In this document: positions 1 through 6,807 of the stretch, piece after piece | Numbering within the stretch: the stretch's first letter is position 1 | How the letters are laid out: each line of letters starts with the position of its first letter | Assembly: GCF_900100395.1 (NCBI RefSeq) | Contig: NZ_FNFB01000040.1 | Coordinates: 1-62,759 of the forward strand | Direction: 5' to 3' | DNA from: Nonomuraea maritima | GTDB taxonomy: Bacteria > Actinomycetota > Actinomycetes > Streptosporangiales > Streptosporangiaceae | DNA: 62,759 bases | Notes under the pieces: model-generated | What the model was told of the DNA's origin: nothing | Seen by the model: only the letters and a program-made list of their open reading frames with translations | The model's database searches: none | Position numbers and translations under genes: made by a program

Positions 1-2
1 AC

Positions 3-266
3 GGCCGCACGCTCGTCAGGATCGACCGGTGGTTCCCGTCCTCGAAGCTGTGCTCTGCATGCGGGACCGCCGCCGAGTCGATGCCGCTGCACGTCCGGTC
101 GTGGTCCTGCCTGTGCGGGGCGGCCCACGACCGGGACATCAACGCAGCCAAGAATATTCTGGCCGCCGGACGGGCGGACAGGCTAAACGCCTGTGGAGGC
201 CGGGTAAGACCATCGATCGCGGTGGCACAGGCCGACGAAACAGGAAGCCACAGAGGTGCCGCGTGA
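3..266 (+). CDS. tnpB: TnpB/OrfB-family RNA-guided nuclease, C-terminal fragment (cut by window start)
   Basis: Reading from base 3, the frame gives a typical TnpB C-terminus. It has the zinc-ribbon pairs CSAC and CLCG flanking a short insert, then HDRDINAAKNIL, which contains the last catalytic Asp of the RuvC-like domain. The stop is at 264-266, followed by the element's terminal hairpin. The RuvC I and II regions and the N-terminal domain lie left of the window, so activity cannot be judged. TnpB proteins of IS200/IS605 elements are RNA-guided DNA nucleases that use an RNA derived from the element's right end. The fragment looks undamaged as far as it goes. Confidence 0.85.
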   Translation, partial: GRTLVRIDRWFPSSKLCSACGTAAESMPLHVRSWSCLCGAAHDRDINAAKNILAAGRADRLNACGGRVRPSIAVAQADETGSHRGAA

Positions 267-283
267 AGCGGCACGGGCTGAAT

Positions 284-303
284 CCCCGGCCTTCAGGCCG
301 GGG
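284..303 (+). other. Terminal hairpin of the IS605-type right end (probable omega-RNA 3' stem)
   Basis: Perfect inverted repeat CCCCGGCC-TTCA-GGCCGGGG, 18 bases after the tnpB stop. In this family such a structure is the right-end hairpin recognised by TnpA and also the last stem of the guide RNA (omega/reRNA) scaffold. The guide would then be read from bases just after about 313, that is, from the interrupted MBL gene. The RNA role is inferred from family knowledge. Confidence 0.6.
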
Positions 304-313
304 AGCGCGTCAA

Positions 314-898
314 CTGCTCCGTGACGCCGCCGACCGGCTGACGCTGGTCGACACCGGGGTGGGCGGCGCCGACTCACCGGCGGCGAGCTGGGCGCCCGTT
401 CCCGGCGGGCTGGTCGGCGAGCTCGCGGCGGTGGGCGTCGCGCCCGCCGAGATCTCCACCGTCATCCTCACCCACCTCCACAGCGACCACTCCTCGGGCG
501 CCGTCGCCGGTGGTGCGCCCGTGTTCGAGAACGCCCGCCACGTCGTCCAGCGGGCCGAGCTCGACGCCGCGCGCGGTCCGACCGCCGAGTGGGTCCTGCC
601 CGCGCTCGAAGAGCACCTGCACGTCGTCGAGGGCGACGCCGTGGTCGCGCCCGACGTGCGCGTCCACCTGACGCCGGGACACACCCCGGGCCACCAGATC
701 GTCCGGGTCGGCGAGGTGGCCATGACCGGCGACCTCGTCCTCCACCCCGCGCAGCTGGACGACCCGGCCATCCCGTACGTCTACGACGACGACCCCGAGA
801 CGGCCGCCCGCACGCGGGCCGAGGTACTGGCCGCCCTCAGGGCCGAGCAAGCGGTCCTCGCCACCGCCCACTTCAGCGACCCGTTCACCCGTCTCTGA
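314..898 (+). pseudogene. MBL-fold metallo-hydrolase, 5'-truncated by the IS insertion
   Basis: From base 314 the frame encodes most of a metallo-beta-lactamase-fold hydrolase. It starts at LRDAADRLTLVDTG, contains the metal motif HLHSDH at about 478-495 followed by SSG, the later ligand segment TPGHTPGH, and TGDLVLH, then a C-terminal ATAHFSDP. The family's first beta strands and start codon are missing because the IS605-type right end abuts the gene. A continuous frame through the IS end exists (from 29), but its N-terminal part is out-of-frame tnpB sequence, so it is not a genuine fusion. The 3' end overlaps the convergent phosphotransferase gene by 14 bp. The substrate is unknown. Confidence 0.75.
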
Positions 899-1793
899 CG
901 CCGTCGGAGAAGATCTCGCTGAGGACGCGGCGGGCGTTCGTGGCCTCCTCGTCGGCGTGGCCCAGGCTGTTGGCGCAGGTGACGAGGGTCTTCCACAGGG
1001 CCCAGCCGCGTCCGCGCGCCCATGTCGCGTCGTCGACCGCCAGGCGGTCGCGGAACGCCTCGCGGCCGTCGGCGGTCAGCTGGGTCCAGGCGATGGCCAG
1101 GTCGCATGACGGGTCGCCGACACCGCAGGTGCCGAAGTCGATGACCGCCGCGAGCTCCCCGCCGTCGAGCAGGAGGTTCCCCGGCGCGATGTCGCCGTGG
1201 AACCAGACGTCCACACCGTCCCAGCGGGCGTCCAGCGCGGCCGTCCAGATTTCGCGGGCCAGGCCGACGTCGACGTGGCCGTCCAGCGCCGTGAGCGCGC
1301 GGCGGGCCTGCGCGTCGTACGTGCGCAGGGTGGCGCCCCGGAACCAGTTGTGCGTGCCCGGCTGTGGGCCGTCGGCGGCGTCGACGCTCCGCAGGGCCGC
1401 GAGGAAGTCGGCCAGGTCGAGGGCGAAGCGGACGGGGTCGGCCATGCGGCCCGCGTTCGCGGGCTCGCCGGGGAGCCACGCGTAGATCGACCACGGGAAC
1501 GGGTAATCCGCGCCGGGACGGCCCTTCGCCAGCGGAACCGGGATGGGCAGCGGCAGCCGAGGGGCGAGGGCCGGGAGCCAGCGGTGTTCCTTGTCGACTG
1601 CCAGGGCGTACTCGGAGGCGCTGGGTAGGCGGGCCAGCAGTTCGTCGCCGACGCGGAAGGTGCGGTTGTCCCAGCCGCTCATGGGCACCGGTTGGACCGG
1701 GAGGGCCGCCCACTCGGGGAACTGGTCGGCGATCAGACGGCGGACCTGGTTCGGGTGCACGGTGATGCGCTGGGGTGGGGGGCCGAGGTCCAT
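885..1793 (-). CDS. Aminoglycoside phosphotransferase (APH)-family kinase
   Basis: A 302-residue protein of the APH/choline-kinase fold. The catalytic loop HGDIAPGN lies near residues 199-206 and the metal-binding segment IDFGTCGVGDPSCDL near 218-232. A phosphate-binding start (SGWDNRTFRVG) is visible near 39-49. Such chromosomal APH-like proteins phosphorylate small molecules, sometimes aminoglycosides or macrolides, but the substrate cannot be read from sequence. The ATG lies 3 bases after the stop of the upstream histidine kinase, so the two genes are probably translated from one mRNA. It overlaps the convergent MBL remnant by 14 bp. Confidence 0.85.
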   Translation of the reverse strand: MDLGPPPQRITVHPNQVRRLIADQFPEWAALPVQPVPMSGWDNRTFRVGDELLARLPSASEYALAVDKEHRWLPALAPRLPLPIPVPLAKGRPGADYPFPWSIYAWLPGEPANAGRMADPVRFALDLADFLAALRSVDAADGPQPGTHNWFRGATLRTYDAQARRALTALDGHVDVGLAREIWTAALDARWDGVDVWFHGDIAPGNLLLDGGELAAVIDFGTCGVGDPSCDLAIAWTQLTADGREAFRDRLAVDDATWARGRGWALWKTLVTCANSLGHADEEATNARRVLSEIFSDGVRDG

Positions 1794-1796
1794 GGC

Positions 1797-3698
1797 TCAG
1801 CGGACTGCTGGTACGGGGTCCTCGGCGAGGAGGCTGGAGGGCAGGGAGACCCTGGCGGTCACGCCGCCGTACGGGGAGAGGGTGAGGAGGACCTTGATGT
1901 CGTGGCGGGCCGCCAGGCGGGAGACGACGAACAGGCCCAGGCGGTCGCTCTGGGCGAGGTCGAACTCAGGTGTCCTGACCAGACGGTTGTTCAGCGCGTC
2001 GAGCTCCTCGCGGGGCAGGCCGAGGCCGCGGTCCTCGACCTCGATCACGAAGCCGTCCGGTGTGGTCGAGCTGCGCACGTCCACCTTGGTCTGTGGTGGG
2101 GAGAAGAGCGTCGCGTTCTCGACCAGCTCGGCGAGCAGGTGCACCACGTCCGTGACGGCCGAGCCGATCAGAGCGGTCCCCGGCGGCTGGAGGACCTCGA
2201 CCCGCTCGTACTCCTCGACCTCGGCGATGGCGGCGCGGATCACGTCGTGGATCGGGACCGGGTGACGCCAGCCGCGGCCCGGGGTCTGGTCCGACAGGAT
2301 GATGAGGCTCTCCGCGTGTCGGCGCATGCGGGTGGTCAGGTGGTCGAGCTTGAACAGGTCGGACAGCAGCTCCGGCTGCTCCGTGGCCCGCTGCATGCCG
2401 TTGAGCTGGAGCAGCTGCCGGTGCAGCAGCGACTGGTTGCGCCGGGCCAGGTTCACGAACACCTGGCTGACGCCGTGGCGGAGCCTGGCCTGGTCGACGG
2501 CGGCCTCGACGGCCGTCGACTGCACCTCGTTGAACGCCTGGACGATGTCCTCGATCTCGGAGGTACGCGTCTCGACCCGCAGCGGCGGCACCTCCTCGGC
2601 GGTGGGCGGCTCCGTGTTCTTACGGAGCCGGCGCACCAGTTCGGCCAGGCGCACGTCGGCCAGCTCGACGGCGGCCTCGCGCAGCCCGGCCAGCTCGCGT
2701 ACCAGACGCTTGCGGAAGCGCAGCGAGATCAGCACGGACGCGACGACGACGACCAGCCCGGCCCCGCCCGCCACGCCGAGCTTGACGAGGACGGCGACGG
2801 CCGCCGGGGTCACCCGTTCGGTGATGGCCTTCACGGCGACGGTCTGGTCGCGTTCGACGGCGGTCCACAGGTTCTGGCCGTCGGTGGGCCAGGTGGCCGC
2901 GGCGGGCGGCAGGCTGTCGGTGGCGGCGCGCCCCTTGACGACGTCCTCGACCCTGAGGAACTCCTGGTACGCCGGCGAGGCGGCCACCTGCGCGAACGGC
3001 CCGCGCAGGTCGCTGTCGAGGTGGGAGAGCGCCTGGGCGAACAGCAGCCGCCGGGTGGCGGCCATGCCCGTGAACGCCTCCCGCTCACGGGCCCCGATCC
3101 TGCCCTTGTCCAGCACCACGATGATCAGCGCCCGCTCGCGCGACAGCATCTCCTTGGCCTCGCCCAGCATGGTGACCGCGCGGGCCTGCTGGTAGAGCTG
3201 CCGGTCGGGGACGAGGATCATGGCGTCGTACATGCGGAAGGACGCCTCGACGATGTCGCTGTAGCGGGCGACGGTTTCGAGCGGCGTGAGCCCGCCCTTG
3301 TCCAGCTCGCGGCGGATCTCGGTGAGGTCGCCGAGCCTGCCGTTGAACTCGCGCAGCTGCGCGGACATCGCGGGCGACACGTCGCCCACGGTGCTCGACA
3401 GCCTCCGGTACGCCGCCACCGTCCTGTCGGTCCGTCCCCGCTGCTCGGTCACGGTGTCGGCCCCCGTGCCGGTGACGAGGAGCCGCACCGACACCAGCCG
3501 CTCGTTCTGCAGCTCGAGGTTGACCTGCTCGGACGGCGTGGCCAGCTTGGAGGCCAGGTCGTTGATCGCCAGCAGGCGCAGGCCGTCTCCGCCGGTCAGG
3601 CCGGCGGCGAACGCCCAGAGGCCCGCCAGTGACAGCAGCGGTACGAGCAGGAGGGCGAGCAGCTTCAGTGCGATGGGACGGCCACGTGTGGGGGGCAT
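1797..3698 (-). CDS. NIT-domain sensor histidine kinase
   Basis: A 633-residue membrane histidine kinase. A first membrane helix (KLLALLLVPLLSLAG) lies near the N-terminus. It is followed by an extracytoplasmic NIT-type helical sensor region to about residue 290, a second helix (GAGLVVVVASVLISL), a HAMP-like coiled segment, and an HATPase domain with N box ELVENATLFSPP, VEDRGLGLP and DRLGLFVVSRLAARH. The dimerisation part has NLARRNQSLLHRQL, typical of actinobacterial CvnA-like kinases, without a classical H-box. ATG 3698 is chosen because GGAGG lies 4 bases upstream; a longer frame to 3773 has no such signal. Cvn partners (roadblock, DUF742, GTPase) are absent; the next gene is an APH-family kinase. 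Confidence 0.88.
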   Translation of the reverse strand: MPPTRGRPIALKLLALLLVPLLSLAGLWAFAAGLTGGDGLRLLAINDLASKLATPSEQVNLELQNERLVSVRLLVTGTGADTVTEQRGRTDRTVAAYRRLSSTVGDVSPAMSAQLREFNGRLGDLTEIRRELDKGGLTPLETVARYSDIVEASFRMYDAMILVPDRQLYQQARAVTMLGEAKEMLSRERALIIVVLDKGRIGAREREAFTGMAATRRLLFAQALSHLDSDLRGPFAQVAASPAYQEFLRVEDVVKGRAATDSLPPAAATWPTDGQNLWTAVERDQTVAVKAITERVTPAAVAVLVKLGVAGGAGLVVVVASVLISLRFRKRLVRELAGLREAAVELADVRLAELVRRLRKNTEPPTAEEVPPLRVETRTSEIEDIVQAFNEVQSTAVEAAVDQARLRHGVSQVFVNLARRNQSLLHRQLLQLNGMQRATEQPELLSDLFKLDHLTTRMRRHAESLIILSDQTPGRGWRHPVPIHDVIRAAIAEVEEYERVEVLQPPGTALIGSAVTDVVHLLAELVENATLFSPPQTKVDVRSSTTPDGFVIEVEDRGLGLPREELDALNNRLVRTPEFDLAQSDRLGLFVVSRLAARHDIKVLLTLSPYGGVTARVSLPSSLLAEDPVPAVR

Positions 3699-3760
3699 GC
3701 GACCTCCGGATGCATGATGAGATCGCCTCGCAGAGTACACCCCCCTTTGGAAGGATTTCT

Positions 3761-4189
3761 GTGCGTCTTCCACGTTCGTTCGCCGGCTGGACCATCGCGG
3801 TCTTCGGCGTCCTCGCCTTCGCGCTCGGCCTGCTCGGCCTCGTCTCGCCCGACACGATGCTGGCCATGCTGGGCTTCGAGGTGCTCGACGCGCGTCCGGC
3901 CGGCGACTACACGCTCGTCTACATGGCGGCGTCGTCGATGGCGGCCGTCAACATGGGCGTCTACTACATGTTCGCCGCGTCCCACGACTTCACGCCGTTC
4001 TTCCGCTGGACGGTGCCGTTCCGGCTGGTGACGTTCACGGTGTTCACGTCGCTCGTGGTCTCGGGGGCGGCGCCTTCTGAGTTCTTCGGCGTCGGGCTCT
4101 GGGAGGGACTCGGCGCGGTGATCACCGGGTTCGCGCTCTGGCGTGAGGGCAAGCTGCTGCCCTCGCGTACGCAGGCGCCCGCTGCCTGA
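3761..4189 (+). CDS. Small integral membrane protein, function unknown
   Basis: A 142-residue hydrophobic protein. GTG 3761 is preceded by GGAAGG at good distance. Four membrane segments can be seen: WTIAVFGVLAFALGLLGLV near the start, YMAASSMAAVNMGVYYMFA, LVTFTVFTSLVVSG, and GVGLWEGLGAVITGFAL near the end. It looks like the DoxX-like or DUF4345-like small membrane proteins of actinobacteria, but no catalytic residues are visible and I do not assign a function. It is transcribed away from the histidine kinase gene, sharing a 62-bp intergenic region. The stop codon lies within a perfect 19-bp-arm hairpin. Confidence 0.75.
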   Translation: MRLPRSFAGWTIAVFGVLAFALGLLGLVSPDTMLAMLGFEVLDARPAGDYTLVYMAASSMAAVNMGVYYMFAASHDFTPFFRWTVPFRLVTFTVFTSLVVSGAAPSEFFGVGLWEGLGAVITGFALWREGKLLPSRTQAPAA

Positions 4190-4221
4190 CGCGTCTTCTC
4201 GTACGCGTCAGGCAGCGGGCG
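4176..4221. terminator. Bidirectional terminator hairpin
   Basis: Perfect 19-bp arms (4176-4194 and 4203-4221) with an 8-base loop, starting inside the 3' end of the upstream gene and lying between two convergent genes. No U-tract follows on either strand, as is common in high-GC actinobacteria. Confidence 0.75.
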
Positions 4222-4241
4222 TCGGTGTTCATCAGGTTGTG

Positions 4242-4640
4242 TCAGGGCCGGGTGTGGGTGCCGCGGGCGACCAGGCGGTCGCCGGTCGTCTCCGCACGTT
4301 CGGCCCCCTCGCGTTCGGCCTGATCACGGTCGGCGTGCTCGCGCTTCAGCTTGCGTTCGAGGTCGCGCTTCTCGTCCTCCAGCCGGGCGACGCGGTCGGA
4401 GGCCTCGGCCCTGGCGGCACGGAGCCTGCGGTGCCGCCTGGCGGACCTGCGCGAACCCGAGCCCATCAGCCACAGTCCCAGCAGCAGGACGGCCGCGCCG
4501 GCCGCGCCCGCGAGGAACATCTGCACGTGGTCGAGTTCGAAGGCGTATCCGAACAGGACGTACCTGCTGCTCTCCTCGGTGAGCACCAGGTAGAGGGCAC
4601 CGCCGGCGAGCAGGGCCAGGAGGAGTCCCAGCACAATCAT
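4242..4640 (-). CDS. LapA-like two-helix membrane protein with basic/coiled-coil tail
   Basis: A 132-residue protein starting at ATG 4640 (GGGTGAG just upstream). It has two membrane helices, IVLGLLLALLAGGALYLVL and MFLAGAAGAAVLLLGLWLMG, separated by a short loop. A highly charged cytoplasmic tail follows (RRSARRHRRLRAARAEA, then an E/K/R-rich heptad region to ADRDQAEREGAERAE). This layout matches LapA/DUF1049 proteins. The longer frame to 4925 runs into the neighbouring enzyme gene and is not used. It lies downstream of the ketopantoate-reductase-like gene on the same strand. Confidence 0.7.
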   Translation of the reverse strand: MIVLGLLLALLAGGALYLVLTEESSRYVLFGYAFELDHVQMFLAGAAGAAVLLLGLWLMGSGSRRSARRHRRLRAARAEASDRVARLEDEKRDLERKLKREHADRDQAEREGAERAETTGDRLVARGTHTRP

Positions 4641-4710
4641 CCAACTCACCCCTTGTCGTAAGAGGTGGGTCAACTGCCCGTAGATCGCCGCTTCATGCGT
4701 TCGGTACGGC

Positions 4711-5667
4711 TCAGGCCTGGTCGACGAGCGCGAGCAGGGTCTCCAGCGGCATCGACCGGGGCGGCAGCTTCTCGCGGGCGAACCGGTTGGCCTCGCGCCG
4801 CAGCACCTCGTTGACCGGCGTGCGCACGCCGTGCTCGCGGCCGAGCAGGACGATCTCGCCGTTGAGGTAGTCGGCCTCGATGGAGCCGCTGCCCTTCGCC
4901 AGGCTCTGCCAGGACGACCCGCCACCCCGCTCGACGCCCTCGATGGCGCGGGTGTCCATCTTGTGGCCGCGGATCTCGGCCTCTTCCTCGGTCGTCGTGT
5001 ACGCGATGCCGGCCTTGTCCAGCACCTCCCTGGCCTCAGCGCGGGTCCGGTCGATCAGCTGCGCCGCGCCGGGCACGCCGCCGCCGACCAGAGCGTCGAC
5101 GGCGTTGGCGAGGTTGCCGAGCAGTTTGCCGTACTTCCAGCGCATGACGTCGGGCTGGGCGTGGGCCTCGAAGCCGCGCTTGCCGAGATCGGCGACGATC
5201 TGCCGGGTCAGGTCGTCCACACCCTGGGGATAACGGCCGACGTGCAGGATGCCGGAGTACGGGTGGCAGGGCGCCACGACGATGCCCGGCTCCAGGTGCT
5301 GCGCGGGCAGCCACACGCACATGCCGTAGACGCGGGCGAACCGGCGCAGCGCCATGCGCTCGTTGTCGACGCCGTTCTGGGCGCACACCACCGGCAGGCC
5401 GCTCGGCCACGGGTCGAGCGCGGCGATGGTGTCCTGCGACTTGGTGGCGACGATCAGCACGTCGTCGTCGCGGGTCGGCACGGGGCCGTCGGCGACAGGA
5501 ATGGGCAGCTTCTCGTCGGACTCCGGGGTGATCAGGCGTAGCCCGTCACGCTTGAGTGCCTCGTAGTGGGCTCCGCGTGCGACGAGGAGCACCTCGTGGC
5601 CGCCCTGGTGGAGACGGGCGCCGATGGTGCCCCCGACCGCTCCTGCTCCGATCACGATGTAGCGCAT
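4711..5667 (-). CDS. 2-dehydropantoate 2-reductase (ketopantoate reductase) family protein
   Basis: A 318-residue NADP-dependent reductase of the ApbA/PanE family. It opens with the Rossmann motif VIGAGAVGGTIGARL (about residues 4-18) and has the family segment VATKSQDT, the AQNGVDNE motif of the active-site loop, and the C-terminal ApbA_C helical domain containing KYGKLLGNLANAVDAL and the substrate-binding GSSWQSLAKG. In pantothenate synthesis the enzyme reduces 2-dehydropantoate to pantoate. Many actinobacterial genomes carry several paralogues, so the precise substrate is uncertain. ATG 5667 places the Rossmann motif at the very start, which is normal for the family. Confidence 0.87.
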   Translation of the reverse strand: MRYIVIGAGAVGGTIGARLHQGGHEVLLVARGAHYEALKRDGLRLITPESDEKLPIPVADGPVPTRDDDVLIVATKSQDTIAALDPWPSGLPVVCAQNGVDNERMALRRFARVYGMCVWLPAQHLEPGIVVAPCHPYSGILHVGRYPQGVDDLTRQIVADLGKRGFEAHAQPDVMRWKYGKLLGNLANAVDALVGGGVPGAAQLIDRTRAEAREVLDKAGIAYTTTEEEAEIRGHKMDTRAIEGVERGGGSSWQSLAKGSGSIEADYLNGEIVLLGREHGVRTPVNEVLRREANRFAREKLPPRSMPLETLLALVDQA

Positions 5668-5722
5668 TGTCCGAGAATGGCACCTCCCGCGCCACACGCG
5701 CCAACCGGGTTCGCGCGGCCGT

Positions 5723-6274
5723 TCAGTCGGTCAGTCGGGACGCTGCCTTCCGCGCGGCGCGCAGGATGTCCTCGGAGAGGGGGGAGCCGGCGGTCGCGCG
5801 GGCGAGCAGGAGCGCGCCCACGAGAGTGGACAGGGCCGCCAGCCCGGTGTCGCCGGGAGCGATCCAGCCGGCCATGTCGCGCACTCCCGCCGCGTACACG
5901 TCGCGCCGTTCCGGCTCCCTGGCGAAGTCGCCGGCGAACCCGGCCGCCGGACACGAGGTGTCGGGATTGTCGCGTGCCTCCGGCGAGAGGTAGGACTCGA
6001 TGAGCGCCGACCGTGCGGCGTCGTGGTCGGCGTGGTCGTCGTCCATGGCGGTCAGCTGGTCGAGCATGTCGGCGAACGCCTTGGCCGCGGCCTCGTCGAC
6101 GAGCGCCGACTTGGAGGCGAACTGCTTGTAGAAGCCGCCCTGCGTCAGGCCGACCGACTGCATGACGTCCGCGACGCTCACGTTCGGCACGCCCTTCTCG
6201 CGGAAGAGGCGCGAGGCGGCTTCCACCACCCGCTTCCTGTTGGCCTGTGCCTCGGCCTGGGATACCCGGCTCAT
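5723..6274 (-). CDS. TetR/AcrR-family transcriptional repressor
   Basis: A 183-residue regulator with an N-terminal helix-turn-helix (about residues 10-57): RKRVVEAASRLFREKGV, then VSVADVMQSVGLTQGGFYKQF, the recognition helix region. The C-terminal ligand domain includes a conserved NPDTSCPAAGFAGDFAR stretch as in YcdC/LfrR-like members. It is divergent from the DUF1330 gene, and the 160-bp region between them holds dyads that are good operator candidates. It therefore probably represses itself and the DUF1330 gene. Confidence 0.9.
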   Translation of the reverse strand: MSRVSQAEAQANRKRVVEAASRLFREKGVPNVSVADVMQSVGLTQGGFYKQFASKSALVDEAAAKAFADMLDQLTAMDDDHADHDAARSALIESYLSPEARDNPDTSCPAAGFAGDFAREPERRDVYAAGVRDMAGWIAPGDTGLAALSTLVGALLLARATAGSPLSEDILRAARKAASRLTD

Positions 6275-6348
6275 CTTCCACCTCTCGCGACGCTGCGAAC
6301 TTTGGATTGTACCCGCCCTCTATCGCTCGCCGCCGCTACGGCTGGGCG

Positions 6349-6370
6349 TTAGATGTCCGGCGACATCTAA
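6349..6370. promoter_or_regulatory. Perfect inverted repeat, candidate TetR operator
   Basis: TTAGATGTC-CGGC-GACATCTAA: perfect 9-bp arms, 4-base spacer, in the centre of the divergent tetR/DUF1330 region. The size and symmetry fit a TetR dimer site. Confidence 0.5.
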
Positions 6371-6393
6371 CTTGCGCGTACGTGTCCGGCCTG

Positions 6394-6417
6394 TTTAGAT
6401 TACGAGCGCAATCCAAA
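6394..6417. promoter_or_regulatory. Second dyad upstream of DUF1330 gene, candidate operator
   Basis: TTTAGATT-N8-AATCCAAA, one mismatch between arms. The right half also pairs perfectly with TTTGGATTG at 6301-6309 near the tetR start, so the same half-site occurs at both ends of the intergenic region. Confidence 0.45.
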
Positions 6418-6434
6418 CGGCGAAAGGTTCAGAC

Positions 6435-6791
6435 ATGAGCACCTATCTGATCGACCACCTGCGCATCCCCGGCGGCATCCCGAACGAGGCGGGGCTGGAC
6501 TACCTCGAACAGGTCGAGGCCACCGTGCGCCCGTACGGCGGCAAGTGGCTGGCCAACGGCGAGGTCACCGTCGTGGAGGGAGCGTGGCCGGGCCTCGTCG
6601 TCCTCATGGAGTTCCCCGACCGCGACGCCGTCGAGCGGTGGTACGACTCGCCGGAGTACCAGGCGATCCTGCCCCTGCGCGTCAACAACGCCATCTGCGA
6701 CATCGTGCTGATCGACAGCCTGCCCGAGGGCTACACCGTGCGGGGCTTCGCCCAGCAGGTGCGCGCCCTCGTCGAGGCGTCCGGCAGCTGA
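6435..6791 (+). CDS. DUF1330-family protein
   Basis: A 118-residue dimeric alpha/beta (ferredoxin-like) protein. The signature is DHLRIPGG near the start, EATVRPYGGKWLANG in the middle, and EFPDRDAVERWYDSPEYQ, the hallmark of DUF1330. No enzymatic function is established for the family. Regulation by the divergent TetR protein is likely from the operator-like dyads in the shared promoter. Its 3' end is 7 bp from the convergent lysS stop, and a perfect 11-bp-arm hairpin covers both stops. Confidence 0.85.
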   Translation: MSTYLIDHLRIPGGIPNEAGLDYLEQVEATVRPYGGKWLANGEVTVVEGAWPGLVVLMEFPDRDAVERWYDSPEYQAILPLRVNNAICDIVLIDSLPEGYTVRGFAQQVRALVEASGS

Positions 6792-6807
6792 GCGTCGCTC
6801 AGCTGCC
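6783..6807. terminator. Bidirectional hairpin spanning two stop codons
   Basis: GGCAGCTGAGC-GTC-GCTCAGCTGCC, perfect 11-bp arms, placed exactly where the DUF1330 gene and the lysyl-tRNA synthetase gene converge. Confidence 0.65.

Larger units (their letters stand above)
1..313 (+). mobile_element. Right end of an IS200/IS605-type (TnpB) insertion element, left part outside window
   Basis: The first 266 bases encode the C-terminus of a TnpB/OrfB protein. They are followed by a perfect 8-bp-arm hairpin (284-303, arms CCCCGGCC/GGCCGGGG, loop TTCA) and then GCGCGTCAA, the usual layout of an IS605-family right end in actinobacteria. The boundary at about 313 is inferred: coding sequence for an MBL-fold protein resumes at 314 without its N-terminus. 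No TnpA is visible; it may be further left or absent, as in many single-TnpB elements. Confidence 0.72.

Noticed and set aside
29..315. N-terminal extension of the MBL gene through the IS end
   Set aside because: It is tnpB DNA read in the wrong frame; the true tnpB frame ends at 266.
1692..3632. 646-codon plus-strand frame opposite the histidine kinase
   Set aside because: Low-complexity Val/Leu/Gly/Arg translation with no domain; the opposite strand encodes a complete kinase.
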